A stretch of DNA of 64,000 nt, from assembly GCA_003344405.1 (NCBI GenBank), contig NOWV01000171.1:62001-126000 (forward strand). Reading direction: 5' to 3'. Source of the DNA: Trichoplax sp. H2. Taxonomy: Eukaryota; Placozoa; Uniplacotomia; Trichoplacea. The translations under genes were made by a program, and so were the position numbers. The notes beneath the pieces were generated by a model. The model worked only from the letters and a program-made list of their open reading frames with translations. It had not been told where the DNA came from and ran no database searches. Below, piece by piece: positions 1-15,680 of the stretch (within the stretch, counting starts at the first letter, position 1; every line of letters begins with the position of its first letter).

Positions 1-405
1 TAGTACTGTGTATAAGTCATTGTTGGGACGTATTACTGCATATCATAGGTAGCCTGTATCTGTGTCTACATATCGCAGTATACGTAAACTCTAAAAACAA
101 GTTACTACAGTAGTTACCAACTAACTTAGTGCAGCCTTTAGAGGCGCCTAGGGGCCATATATCGTTGCGCCAGCTCATTCACCTTGGCATGAAGGTGAAT
201 ACTGTAGTGCAAACCAATTGTACGTCTTAAAATTTTAGCCTCTACTAAATTTTGATATTCTCGAAAATTCAACATCAACAGTAAAATAAAATAAATAAAT
301 GCAGAATTGATTGTAGTAAATATTAAGCTTGACCATGGCAGTGAATTAAACAGAATTTCTTGAAATTAAATTTTCTTCTTGTACTATTGCACTAATCATA
401 CGTAG

Positions 406-1383
406 CGAACTTTTCGGAAAATGTAATGGAATCATTAGCTGGAGATACTGGAAATGGAATATATTTTGGCCTAGCGGCGGTTGATGACAGTCCGGTTCAT
501 AAAATGGTAATGAGCATTGGCTGGAATCCATACTATAAAAATACCAAAAAGACCATGGTAAGCTCGTTGAAAATCATTATCGGTGTTGGTAGCGGATACC
601 TTTATTCGTTTTGCTATTATTTACCTAGCTAAAACTACTTACAAGATCGTAACTTGATAATACACCAACACTTGATCATACGAGTATACTAAATTCATAG
701 CCAAATTGGCTTTCTATCTTGTAATTTAATGAATTGAATTAAATATTAACTATTTTGCTTATAGGAGGTACATGTAATTCATGACTTTGAAAATGATTTC
801 TATGGTTCGGAGCTACGGGTTATTGTACTAGGACACATTAGACCAGAAAAGGATTTTTCTTCCCTAGGTAAGAATTGAAAGTAGTGTTACTACAGTATTT
901 GGCTTTATTTTATCCGCCTTGGAAAGTGAAAGGGTTTAGATTTCTACCTTGAAGGCACAACTTTACGAGTTACTTTAACAAGATGCCATTCCTTATGTGA
1001 TTCAGTAACTAGTTATTAGATCATATCGTAATAGTCCTCAGTATTCGTTGTAACACTTCCTATTTGATTCTAGTTACCATTACGTAAGCATCGCAATGAT
1101 ACATTACAGTAAATACTGTCTGTACAGTCAAATATGGATTTTGCTAACAATTTACTCGAGGCAATTTTTACTGCACTCTGACGTTACTTCAGTAACGTCT
1201 ACCGGTGTGAAAGTACTTTATTATCCATTCTGAGTAATATTTCTTCTATTCTATGATGATATAGACCAGCTTATTGCCGAAATACACAATGATATCAGAA
1301 TTGCAAAAAGTAGATTAGAAGAACCAACTTTCAAAGCATACTATGAAGATCCATTTCTGACCAAGAACTCTACGAATAAATAG
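406..1383 (+). CDS. RFK: Riboflavin kinase (flavokinase), 5' part missing
   Basis: Phosphorylates riboflavin with ATP to give FMN. Exons: 406-557, 765-867, 1265-1383 (TAG stop). All junctions are GT-AG and phases agree (152, 103, 119 nt). The translation reads ANFSENVMESLAG, then GNGIYFGLAAV, then the near-universal block SIGWNPYYKNTKKTM followed by E-V-H, where the Glu is the family's catalytic acid. FYGSELRVIVLGHIRPEK follows, and the protein ends in KNSTNK. This is the flavokinase beta-barrel fold colinear with animal RFK. The exon at 406 opens inside the (P-T)-A-N-F nucleotide/Mg loop. The upstream exon carrying the glycine-rich GRGSK-LGIPT segment is not in the 405 bases before it, so the gene is cut by the window edge. 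An ATG at 426 lies inside this exon and is not the start. The neighbour at 2538-5141 is convergent. Confidence 0.93.
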
Positions 1384-2537
1384 ATTGATTATATTATTAA
1401 TTATTGGTGTGCAATATCCAGCAAAAACACAGTGAACGTAATTGATTTTCGAGATTGGATTAATTCTATAATGATTGAAATATCGCACAAGGTATCATAA
1501 TTTTAATCGCTTGTAGACTTAAACCAAATAATAATGAGTTTGATTTGACCTAAATTTTTACGTAAAATATCTCCGTTACTGTCTGGTACGGGTGATGCAA
1601 ATCTAAATAAGAAAATAGCGCACAATAATGTTTGAAAAGTTATTATGTTCGGTAATGTTACAGTATCTTAAGTAACATTAAAAAAATTTTTTAATTACTA
1701 TAATATAATTGTTGATATTATTCCAATTCATTTTTTTATATAATTTATTTCGCTGTAAATTAACAATAAATGTAGTGGGTTTGAAACTGCTGTAACTTCA
1801 ATTTCGCGATATTACAGAACTTTTGGCACATCAAAACCCGTGACAAAGCCTTGCACTACAGGCTCAATCTCATTAGCATACCGTATTGATTGAAAGCGTC
1901 GCTTCATCGGGTCAGCTCTCACGCTATTATACTGTAATATAGTTAGATTTCTAAGGTGAGAGCGATTGCACACCATTCGTTAATTTACACTTTACGCTAT
2001 TGGAGGCTGAGATAAAAATCTAAAAATATCTCACACTTTCGAATAAGTTACAAGACGATGACATGCCATTATGCTTATTTACCGATAAATCAGTCAGATG
2101 CTATACTGTGTACAACATTAGAACGCATATAAATTATAGCAAATTTCTATGAATGATGATGGCACTCGCAGAAGTGTTCAGGAATGTCCATAGACTTTTA
2201 TTTTATAATATTTTGGCGAACAAAAGAAGGAAATTTTCACTCTATTTCAGGTTAACTTGCTAAGTTCAGCATAAAGGTGCAATTCAATAGTATATTTGCA
2301 AATAATTATTTAATTCCAAATAGGACGAAAATACTTTATCTATAACAACTGCAACAACATAATTGTTAAAATACTATAAACAGTCCTCAAAAAACCATTT
2401 GATGCATATGTAAAAACTTCAATTAGAACTTAGGGTGATCACTAAGGGAGTAAATTTAAATAGTATTCATGACTCTCCAAACACATCTGAAAGTCTTACT
2501 AGCCGTGAATATGTGTGCTTTGTAACTGAATAATGGG
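1384..2537. other. Convergent intergenic spacer, RFK and SDR 3' ends
   Basis: AT-rich DNA between two 3' ends. An AATAAA at 1765-1770 is a weak polyadenylation-signal candidate for RFK, about 380 bases past the stop. I recognise no coding exon on either strand. Confidence 0.5.
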
Positions 2538-5141
2538 CTAATTACCGTTACTAAGTGATTTGGGAAATAAGCCTTGCCGAACATAGTCCTGTAAAATCTA
2601 GTGAAGTAAATCGTGTAATAGCATACCATAAAATAAGATATTTTCATATTCGATGCACAAATATAATAAGAAAAAGTTTAGTAATGAATGTGTGTATTAC
2701 ATACCATTCTCAAAGATTCCGTAGTTAAATTTGGATACTCGTATGTAAATCCTGATTTCTCAATTTTTGAGCCATCAACATATAAATGTTTGTTGTATAA
2801 TAACTCCTAAATACATTAAGAGTCCAACATATAATAAGATAGTATGCTATGTTAGCAGACAAAACGATAACAATAGTAGTGGTACGCGTACTTTACAAAT
2901 TTCTTATACAAATTAGCTATTTTGAGCGAAATATGAAGAATTTTACTTACCTGATCTAAGTAAGGGCTTAACGGTGTATTCGTAATGTTATCTCTTTTGC
3001 AAGCCTTTGACCACGGTTCCATGTGCTTTTCATTTGATTCTTCCGAAATAGTGGAAATTCCTAGCTACAGTGAAAAGATCCGAAAATATATAACCTGTTA
3101 CGACTCTGAATACGCCTACTGTGAACGATTTGTTTCACTAAATTTCTATATTTTATTCGTACGTATTTCAATTTACCGAAGCTAAATTTGACATAACGGT
3201 ATTAAAGTAGTCGTGCTTTATTCCAAATATCTCCGATATACATTGACTGATAAAACCTTGAGCTAAGCATATGCAAAAACAACAAACAAAAAATTAATAT
3301 CTTAACAATAAATAAATTGCATGTAATTATACAGTAGCCTCCAAATTGAAAGTCAACTTGATTTCGTAGACTTCCAAACTTAAACTAACTTGTATCTCCC
3401 TTATCAGCTAAATTGTAAACTTCGCCTTTTTTTCCATGTATACATACATGCCAAATTGCACGGCACACATCGTGAACATGTACCGTGTTCAATCGGAGAT
3501 CACGTCCCCACAATAACTATATAAAAGTCAGAAAATAAAATTTAAATTTAAAAAAAATTTGTTGCTATGCCTTAAGTATACTATATTATATCATAGCAAT
3601 CCAATGCCAAGAACCTTCATCTTTTCATCTAGTTCTTTGTACACAGCTCCGATAATCAAGCGTGGTGCTACTCGGAACAAAACGTTACATTGTAAGTATG
3701 AGTCGTAACTATATTTGTTAAATTATTTCAATATAGCCATTTCTAGTACGGACAGATTAAGAATTAAGGCAGCAAAAGTAGAGCAAGCATACTTAAGCTT
3801 TGGCGGTCTCCAAGACCATAAATAATTGCTGGTCTCAAAATTGCGTAATTTAGTCTGTCAATTGTAAAATTTAGGTGCCATATATACCAAAAGTTAATAC
3901 TTTATAAAGATTTTAATTGTTTATATGTACATATATTCGCATAATAAGTATATTTATCAAAGTATCACCTACCCTGAGATACTTTCCAACCCCTTTTCTG
4001 CTTTTAACTTATATTTTGCTATTCCTGTCCACGGATTGAGTTTAGATTCTTCATTACTTCTTTTCTATAATTACCAAGTAGGTAGAAATATTAAAAAGGT
4101 TGATTTACTAATTTATATTTAGCATTATGAAAGCATTTCAGACTGCTTTGAGATAGGCACAGCCTATTTATTACCTTGTCGCTACTGTAAACTTGAGCCG
4201 TTGATAGCTCAATGAATAAATGATGATTGTGCTTTGCAACTTCCTTAGCAGCAAGTAAGCTTAAGCGATAAATCCCTTCTTCGTATACCTGCACAATATG
4301 TGTATGTGTACCAATATAGAAGTAATGGAATGCGTTACCAAAAAAGTAAGAAATCGTGAGATAACGAATGAGTATCAATTACTAAAATGCAAGTTATCAG
4401 CTTACAGAATTGTCTTGACCGTATCTGGTAGTAGCGGCACAATTTATAATGAATTCAAATTCGCCTTCTTCACAAGTAAATACTTTTTCTAGAGATGCTA
4501 ATGACAGCAATATGTTTGTTATTCTCATGATTTTATAGGAATTAGGGTTTTATTTTTTATGAGATTAAACACAGTTGCGTACCCTCATTTAAAAGATTAA
4601 CGGACTTGAATTTTACTCTTTCATCTGAAATGGCCGCCTAAAATTTTATTGCATACGAAAGAATGAATAAAAACGATATAAGCGGCCGCACAAATTTGGC
4701 TAAGTTAAGTTATTTAAAAATGTAGCCACATCGTCCATTCAATGCGTTGTCTTAAAGTTATTTCAAACCTTGTGAATATCGTTAAGCCACGCCATTTCAG
4801 GTGGAACTTTGTCAGCTAAGCAGATCTATAAAGTATCAATTTTAGAAATAAATAGTGTTACTAACTGAAGGTACCTAATGGCTACATCTTTTATTAGCAT
4901 GATCTGTAATACTATCTCAAAAAACTAGTCAGCTACACCCTAATTAAGACCTCAAGAAATATATTTGCTATGATGGCGGTTATATAATACGTATGAAAGA
5001 GTACGCATATAAATAAGGATCGCATACTAAAATATTAACCCATTTCAGTATATTTGTAGATTCCAGTATCAATACTAACCTTGGAAACCAAATCATTTTT
5101 AATCAAATAGGTAGCTAAATTTCGACCCACAAATCCAGTAC
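2538..5141 (-). CDS. NAD(P)-binding extended-SDR / epimerase-dehydratase-like protein, first exon unplaced
   Basis: Thirteen exons on the minus strand: 5080-5141, 4769-4825, 4583-4637, 4406-4488, 4175-4288, 3973-4064, 3793-3854, 3615-3667, 3390-3516, 3177-3262, 2951-3064, 2705-2806, 2538-2588 (TAG). They sum to 1058 nt, about 352 residues, all in phase. The N-terminus has the Rossmann glycine motif (G)GTGFVGRNLATYL. Then come VNLLNE, INCAATTRYGQ (NAA-like strand 4), LFIELSTAQVYSSDK, ILRPAIIYGLGDR, LRLNTVHVHDVCRAIWHV and GEVYNLADKGD, which is the order of extended SDRs. The last part (EKHMEPWSKACK, NTPLSPYLDQELLYN) resembles fungal and invertebrate 'NAD-dependent epimerase' proteins of unknown substrate. 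At the YxxxK site the sequence is IAKYKLKAE: Lys is kept but the usual Tyr position is Ile. The first exon, coding Met to the first Gly, was not found in 5142-6760. Substrate unknown. Confidence 0.82.
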
Positions 5142-8100
5142 CTAACCAAAACAGTACCAGAATAAAAGATTTAGAAATTTTAATCTATTCGTCTGTAAAG
5201 GTTTGTTTCATAAGGTCAAGTAAATCTTTTCCACTATACAATGGTATTCAGTACTTTAGTTCTACTGTATAAGAAGGACAGACAACTCCATGATGATTAA
5301 TTAATTGATTATCACATGCACATCAAGCTTTCAATGGCGTAATATGATATACTTTATTAGATATTCATGAGATCGCATATTTATCCGGATCATTGTATCA
5401 CCGTAGCACAGTGGAGATGCGCATGGTAGATCATGACAGTACTGCAGTATCTATATTTATTGTCTGATTTATGGATTACAATCATGAAATCTTGTCAAGT
5501 AGCCCAAACGTGGCATCAAAACGAAACGCATAACAGATCGATATACTTGCATGATCACTTTTTGAATGAGAATATAACACGAAAGTGAAAAGCAAGAAGA
5601 TAAACTCTTGGACCTCAACGGTTTTTAGCTCCTATTATGTCATGGGTTACTGATCCAACATTTCAAAACACACTGATGCAATTTTAATTATTGTTAAGCA
5701 TTCCCATGATTACCAGACCTAGTCATTTCCATATGACTTATCCAAAAATGTTGTTGCAACGAATCTACGTATATTTTCAATACACTTGTCTAAACAGTTC
5801 TGTCATGAAGGTATAGAGACGTTTCAGCGGCATTTTTGGATATGTCGCTAGGAAATGACTGAAGTCTAACGGTTAGGATATTGGTACGCGAATTAGCTTA
5901 TTGGGGTAAACGCCGAAAATAAATAAAGCTTACTTTCATAAGCTATACAGTATACTACACGAGTATACACGTATATAATGCTCATGGCAGAGATCCGGAT
6001 TAATTTCATAACCATCGCTAGTCAACAATTACAAAATATTGATACACATACAGTAGTTAGACTAGTAAGTAGTAACTACCCTATGAGAAAAATACATTGT
6101 TTACAATCAAAGCTACGCTAGTCGCTAAGTTCGTTTTAAACTCCACAGTTGTATCATAATCATTCCATTTTACTTTTCACTTGTAATCATAGCGCTACTG
6201 TATACTGTAACTATGCTAAGACCAATTCTCATCGGGGTAAAGATTAATTAACTATTTAGTGGATAATTTTCTACAATAACAGGCCTTCATCCATGAGAAG
6301 ATCCATGATGATTGATAATTTTAGGCGTTTTATTCATCCTTTTTAGTTTGTACTATTCCGTATAGCGAATGAAAGGGATGGAATTGTACTGTACTGTAAA
6401 ACCAACGAGGCAAAGGTAAAAAGAAAGAAAAGAGGAAAAAGCCTAGGCGGACTCTGTACAGTATAAGTATAGGAGAGTATGTTTCTTTTTACTATTTTCT
6501 TTTTTTGTTTTCAGTGACGCAAACAAGAATAGCCAATACAAAAGATTTTAACGAGTTTTCCCTTACTTACTACAGTTCAAATTATTCTCTATTCATTCTA
6601 CAGTTCTAGTCAGTTATGTCTAGAGGGCGATTACTTCAATTCATACAATGCGAGACAGTATTAATTGAATTATGGCACAAAAGAGAAAGTAAAAATGGAA
6701 AAGTTTCAAGTATCTTTCGCTACATCTCGCTCTAATTAAAGATATGTAAAAATTGATATATCGCACTATAGTTCGTTAACGTTTGTTAAGACGACGACAA
6801 TTGGATCAAAAAAACTACTGTAAATGCTCAAATTGAGAAAAAGTGTAAAATTCATCAATGCTTTCAAGCCTTGCATTTCGTAAGCAACAAAACGATTATC
6901 GAGCCTTGAGCGATACCCTAGCCATTGCACTGTAACATAGCGCTTTGTCCTTGATGTTTGTATAAAGTTACCAAATGATAAGTAAGATCGCTTTATTCGG
7001 TTAAACAAGACGGACTGGATAACGTTTATACATACTGTGATCCACTTCATTTATTAGCTTCAAATTTTCAACAATAATTGTATTAATATCCAATTTCTGT
7101 AATGGCAACCATTCAATAGGTTTGAATATTAATTGTAATTCTTACGGTATTGGACAACAGATAGGTGAAATAGTATAAAATCCACTGGTTAAATGATAAA
7201 ATATCAAGATTGAAACACTAATCTAGAACTCCAACGATTTGACAGCGACATGAACAAATGTACGTACAGTACTGTCCCCAAATTTTATTACAGTCGTTGT
7301 CGCCTGCTATCAATTAATGCGAGCAGCAGCAGCATCAGTATCAGTCTCTATTGCGTCAGCAATGAATAGAAAGCTCTTAGTCTAACCTAATTGCAAAAGC
7401 ACGAATTATGGAGAACGCAATATACGTCCATGACAGTAACATACTACTTGAATTTGGGATTAAAAAAGAAAGCACCTTTTGTTTTACATGCATGCATTGT
7501 ATTTCAGTGATATATCATAGCTCTCTTCACTTCATCATTAGGACATTGCAGCAAGAATGTTTTTGCTATCGTACTATAAGCAATCCATGTGAAAAATTAA
7601 AAGCGAATACCCTCCATTCTATTATTAGGCTGTTGAGAAGCAGGAAATCGCTGACTCGCTCTATGCTATTTGGTAATTTCCATCAAGATATAAAAGCATA
7701 GCGAAAAATCAAACCGTAATACCGTTAATGCCAGTACTAGCATTTGTCTTAAACTAACAGTAAATACAATAACCTCCATGATTCAAAATAAGATCCTACG
7801 TGTCTTGATACATGTAAAGAATCGGATGCGGTCGCATCATAATTAGAGTATAATACCGTCAATAATAACCAAATTGTACATATCGGTAACGGCATTGAAA
7901 ATCTTCTTTAAAAAAAGAGTACTGTAACAAGCCAATTTTACTTTTACAGCTACAATTGTATCGCTATTTCTGTGATACTAACCGCCAAGAATCAAAATCT
8001 TTGGTTTGTTGCAGTCTTGCATGGTAGACCAAGCTACTTTCAGAGTTGAATGTTAATTTCGACACTGTTGTGTTAGGGCATAAACTGAACCGAGTTGGCG

Positions 8101-8159
8101 ATATTTCGATTTGATTATTTTGAGCTTGATTTCTATTCAAACATGCTGTACAGTATGTA
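5142..8159. other. Gene-poor spacer, upstream of the SDR gene
   Basis: The SDR promoter and its missing short first exon should lie here, but I could not place them. Two ATG-started open frames exist: minus 6766-7050 (94 codons) and plus 7408-7701 (97 codons). Neither resembles a known family, has flanking splice signals I trust, or shows coding-like composition, so I do not call them genes. Otherwise AT-rich unique DNA. Confidence 0.4.
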
Positions 8160-8890
8160 GAGTACAAGTATCGAATTTTTCATATCAGATTCAGGGCCAA
8201 GCAAGAAGCATTGGACAAAACCACACGGGTTTAGTCTTTTCTCTAACATCAAGTCTACTGGACAGTGCAGTACAGTACACAGTACAGTACAGTAAGTATT
8301 CTCGTTTTGGTATTCATCAGACAACCCACATGGGTTGTCTCTTTTCTCTAAAATCAAGTATACAGTGCAGTACAGTAAGTATTCTCGTTTTGGTATTCAT
8401 TTGACAACCCATGTGACTCTAAATCAAGTATACAGTGCAATACAGTAAGTATTCTCGTTTTGGACAACCACATGAGTTTAGTCTCTTCTCTAAAATCAAG
8501 TATACAGTAAGACAGTAAGTACAGTATTCTCGTTTTGGTATTCAGTGGACAAAACACCCGGGTTTACCCTTTTCTCTAAAATGAAGTACAGTATTACTGC
8601 AGTGCACAGTAAGTATTCAGGGTGTAGAAATTCGATCTAGATTAAAAAAAAACAGATAAAATGATCAAAACTTTAAGCAGATATACAGTTTTATGGGTTT
8701 TATTCGAAAATAAATCATAAAAATATTCACTGACTTATCTAGAAAGAAATTCTACACCTTGTAAGTATTCTGGTTTTGGGCAAAATACATACAGTATAGT
8801 ACATGTACTGTACAGTGTACAGTACGTAGGTTTAGTCTTTTCTCTAAAATCAAGTACTGTACACTGTACAGTACAGTATTCTGGTTTGGG
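8160..8890. repeat. Tandem repeat, imperfect 70-85 bp units with GTACAGT-rich joints
   Basis: The phrase TATTCTCGTTTTGG recurs at 8297, 8380, 8450 and 8525. Each copy is followed by a 'GACAAC(CC)ACATGGGTTT' segment, then 'CTTTTCTCTAAAATCAAGTA' and a run of ACAGTGCAGTACAGTAAG. A degenerate first copy starts near 8160 and later variants (TATTCTGGTTT) lie near 8767 and 8879. Spacing is 83, 70 and 75 bases, so the array is diverged. Most copies carry GTAAGTATT, a splice-donor-like string. No coding content. One copy is interrupted by the small element at 8621-8758. Confidence 0.85.
8621..8758. mobile_element. MITE-like element, 138 bp, with 20-bp terminal inverted repeats
   Basis: The left end GGTGTAGAAATTCGATCTAG (8621-8640) and the reverse complement of 8739-8758 (GGTGTAGAATTTCTTTCTAG) match at 17 of 20 positions. 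The interior is AT-rich and has no open frame. It sits inside the tandem repeat: TAAGTATTC occurs just outside both ends, but that is the repeat itself, so no target-site duplication can be claimed. Size, inverted ends and lack of coding are typical of a non-autonomous DNA transposon; the family is unknown. Confidence 0.6.
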
Positions 8891-9063
8891 TATTCAGTGA
8901 AGTACTGTACAGTACAGTACAGTACGGAGAACTCTAGACATGTACTGTACAGTCCTGTACTGGACGGTTTACTGTACTACAAAGTGTACAGTACAGTACA
9001 GTACAGTAGGATCCTTTTCCAAACCGATAAATCGGCACCTACAGTACAGTACTGTACACTGTA
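8891..9063. repeat. Dense GTACTGTACAGTAC palindrome cluster
   Basis: Runs of GTACTGTAC/GTACAGTAC at about 8901-8930, 8941-9006 and 9040-9063. The unit is nearly self-complementary, so the strand can fold into hairpins of many registers. The same motif recurs at other places in this window. Confidence 0.85.
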
Positions 9064-9354
9064 CAGTACTGTATTTTAGTTAAGCCGGCATTTTGTTCCC
9101 AAATCCGCTCCATTTTTATATTTAACTTCATATTAAAGAATTGGACACCAAAAAGATCACGCTGTACTATATGTACAGCAAGTGCACATCTTGTCATCGG
9201 CTTGCGATAAATCAGTACTGTATTTTACTTAAGCCGGCATTTTGTTCCCAAATCCGCTCCATTTTTATATTTAACTTCATATTAAAGAATTGGACACCAA
9301 AAAGATCACGCTGTACTACATGTACAGCAAGTGCACATCTTGTCATCGGCTTGC
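9064..9354. repeat. Direct tandem duplication of a 149-bp unit
   Basis: Copy 1 runs 9064-9212 and copy 2 9213-9354; the second is slightly truncated. Both start CAGTACTGTATTTTA, contain AAGCCGGCATTTTGTTCCCA and end near GTCATCGGCTTGC. Differences are only a few bases (e.g. TTTTAGTT/TTTTACTT, ACTATATG/ACTACATG), so the duplication is recent. More GTACAGTAC follows at 9355-9375. No coding content recognised. Confidence 0.9.
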
Positions 9355-9745
9355 CTACAGTACAGTACAGTACATGGCTTGTGATGCACTCAAGTTGGAT
9401 GTGTTACTTTATATAACATAACAAACTAGTACTTTGCTGTGGGTCAATCAAATAGGCACAGAAACTCACAATAAAGTATATAATATTACCTGTCAGATTA
9501 AAATAAAATTAATAGTACAGTATAATAAGATTAAATTGATGAGATGGGTCACGAGCGAAATATTTCAATCGATTGAAGAACTAGAATATCTTGCACTTCA
9601 TTAGGTTAAGCACCTCAATATCGCGACGTATATTTAAGGGTAAATTCTAGCATTTAATGAAATACAGTATGAAGATTATATACGTACACTACGGGAATGT
9701 AATCATGCTTCTTGTACTGTAATGATTAGTTCAATCACACTACCT

Positions 9746-9890
9746 ACGGCAATTAGTGTGGACAAACGAATAGTGTAGGTTCCTAATTAGTGTTAACCAC
9801 GTTAAATATGGTATTACCCAAAATGTGCTAACGACCCACACTAAATATGATATTACCAAAAATGTGCTAACTACCCACACTAATTGCCGT
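9746..9890. mobile_element. MITE-like element, 145 bp, perfect 16-bp inverted ends
   Basis: ACGGCAATTAGTGTGG at 9746-9761 is the exact reverse complement of 9875-9890. Inside is a direct repeat of 39 bp (9803-9841 and 9842-9880, starting TAAATATGGTATTACC and TAAATATGATATTACC), so the right half is duplicated. No open frame. No convincing target-site duplication. Perfect ends suggest a young, non-autonomous element or a cruciform-forming repeat. Confidence 0.65.
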
Positions 9891-10341
9891 GCCCAGAGTC
9901 AGTGTTGGCTGATTTTGATACAACTATGCTACGAAAGTACCGATATTATCAAGTCGTTTTGCAAAATGGTTTCAACATTTGCAAATAATGAAACAAAATA
10001 AAGATTTTTCTAGCCTAATAGTAAATTGTCATTATTTAAGTTGTAATACATCAGTTTCAAGTAAAGCCTGCAGGACATACACCATTCGAAGAGCTTTATT
10101 TCGCATTCTGTGAGGGCTTAGTACGCAATTACTATTATCAGCTGATACATGCACTTAGCGCCAACTCACCACCAAGGTACAGAATTAACGTCGCTGCCAC
10201 TTATAGCATCTGCTACTTATTGTATTACACGAGTGTCCAGAGATATTCGAAGAATTTCAAATAAAGCAATTGAACTTCCAACTATTTACAACGGAATGTA
10301 TCTTGCATTCTATTGCAACTGCAATTGCAGCGATTAGAATT
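9891..10341. other. PRMT3 downstream region
   Basis: No coding exon seen. TTTATT at 10095-10100 (AATAAA on the minus strand) lies about 245 bases past the PRMT3 stop and is a polyadenylation-signal candidate. Confidence 0.4.
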
Positions 10342-14243
<3,902 letters not shown>

Positions 14244-15434
14244 CTGGTTGCAATATTATGTAGATAATAACTGAATGAATCAATTGAAAAATACTCTATA
14301 CAATTGTACATGGTAACCATTTGTATTATGTAGCAGACTTATTTATTGCGTTTTTACGGTTATCAGGCTTGCTGCTGTATATTAAAGTGGTATGTTACAG
14401 TTTTAGTAAGGTGACAAAAATAGACATCAACAGGTTGTAGTAGTATTTATGCAATAGAACGACTAACAAATTTAATTGGATGAATAAATGAGGTATCTGT
14501 TATTAGTTTCCATGCATGTGGCTTTGTAACAGTATATCATTCTTTATGAAACGATGGCAACTGTAAAGTATGAAGCAGCAGAATCCGTAGGTCACATTCA
14601 CTTACAATGCAATTCTAACTTTTATTCAGAATTAGGAGTAGTGTCGCATAGCCAAAAAAAAGTAGTACTAGGAAGTAGATGTAATTGTTTACGTGTATTA
14701 GAGGTCTGGTATTTGGGTTAAGCGACGACAAAGAGTTACTGGCATACGTACAATGTGTGTTGTTAACAACGATATGACATATACAGTATAGTAGTGTATG
14801 CTTGAATTCAGCATCATCAAATAAAATTTAATTTAATATACTAGGAGTCAATATCGGTGGTATACCGTACACTATAGACTATCATCATTTGCATCATATC
14901 GATGTAAATTTACAATGAACAACGCTGCAGTAAATATTCATGTGAGAATATTAGCTTGATCGAGGTAGCCCTCCCTTCAGGCTATACGCGTACTGTTCAG
15001 AAGCTGAGCTCTCTTTACTAAATGTTGCAGCTAAAATATCTTACACTGGATTGTGCCGAGTGCTAATTACATCCTGCTTGCTGTCTAGCTAAAAGCTGGG
15101 GAAAAATGATATCTATCTGCTTTAATACCACATTCTTATTGATTGACAGGTTAACTTGTAAATCCCTCTAGGCTGTCATTCACTTAGTATACTGCACTGA
15201 GTAGTTTTATAAAATGGTTGGTTTGATAACTTAGCGATCTGCACTATACTGTACAGTTATTGCAGCATAGCAATTGCCAGTAAACAATGTGATCTCTTTG
15301 TTACACCAAGATTCTACGGCATACAGCTTTTTTATCGATACATCTGTAACAGCTCTGTTGTGTATTAAATAACGAACCTTCTGTCAGTGATGGACTTTCC
15401 ACTTCATCCATGCTGGATTGTGATTTTGTGGGGG

Positions 15435-15485
15435 GGCTAGCATTTAGCATCTAGCATTTAGCAATAGCATTTAGCTTGCTAGAGG
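15435..15485. repeat. CTAGCATTTAGCA short tandem repeat
   Basis: Interrupted repeats of TAGCATTTAGCA bounded by CTAGC on one side and GCTAG on the other, preceded by a run of seven G. Simple-sequence DNA. Confidence 0.75.
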
Positions 15486-15528
15486 AGGAGGAGCACACGA
15501 GGATTTACAATTTAGAGTACAAGTACTT

Positions 15529-15680
15529 TACAGTACAATGTACTGTGAAGGTATACAGTACCAACCCGTACTGTACTGTACCGTACTTTGTACTGTAAAC
15601 GTTATTACAGGCCCACTATCAATCTATTGTACTGTACAGTCTACTGTACTGTACTGTACAGTACAGTACTGTAATAGTAC
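15529..15680. repeat. GTACTGTAC palindromic array
   Basis: Repeated GTACTGTAC/GTACAGTAC with short unique interruptions, about 210 bases before the TEP1 start codon. Hairpin-prone. Same motif as the clusters at 8.9, 36.8, 38.8, 41.7 and 56.7 kb. Confidence 0.8.

Noticed and set aside
6766-7701. Two ATG frames of 94 (minus) and 97 (plus) codons
   Set aside because: No similarity, odd composition and no splice context; expected by chance in AT-rich DNA. Noted only in the spacer entry.
8111-8557. Overlapping frames of 67-97 codons on both strands
   Set aside because: They are translations of the tandem repeat and GTAC runs, with Tyr/Ser/Thr/Val-rich periodic sequence.
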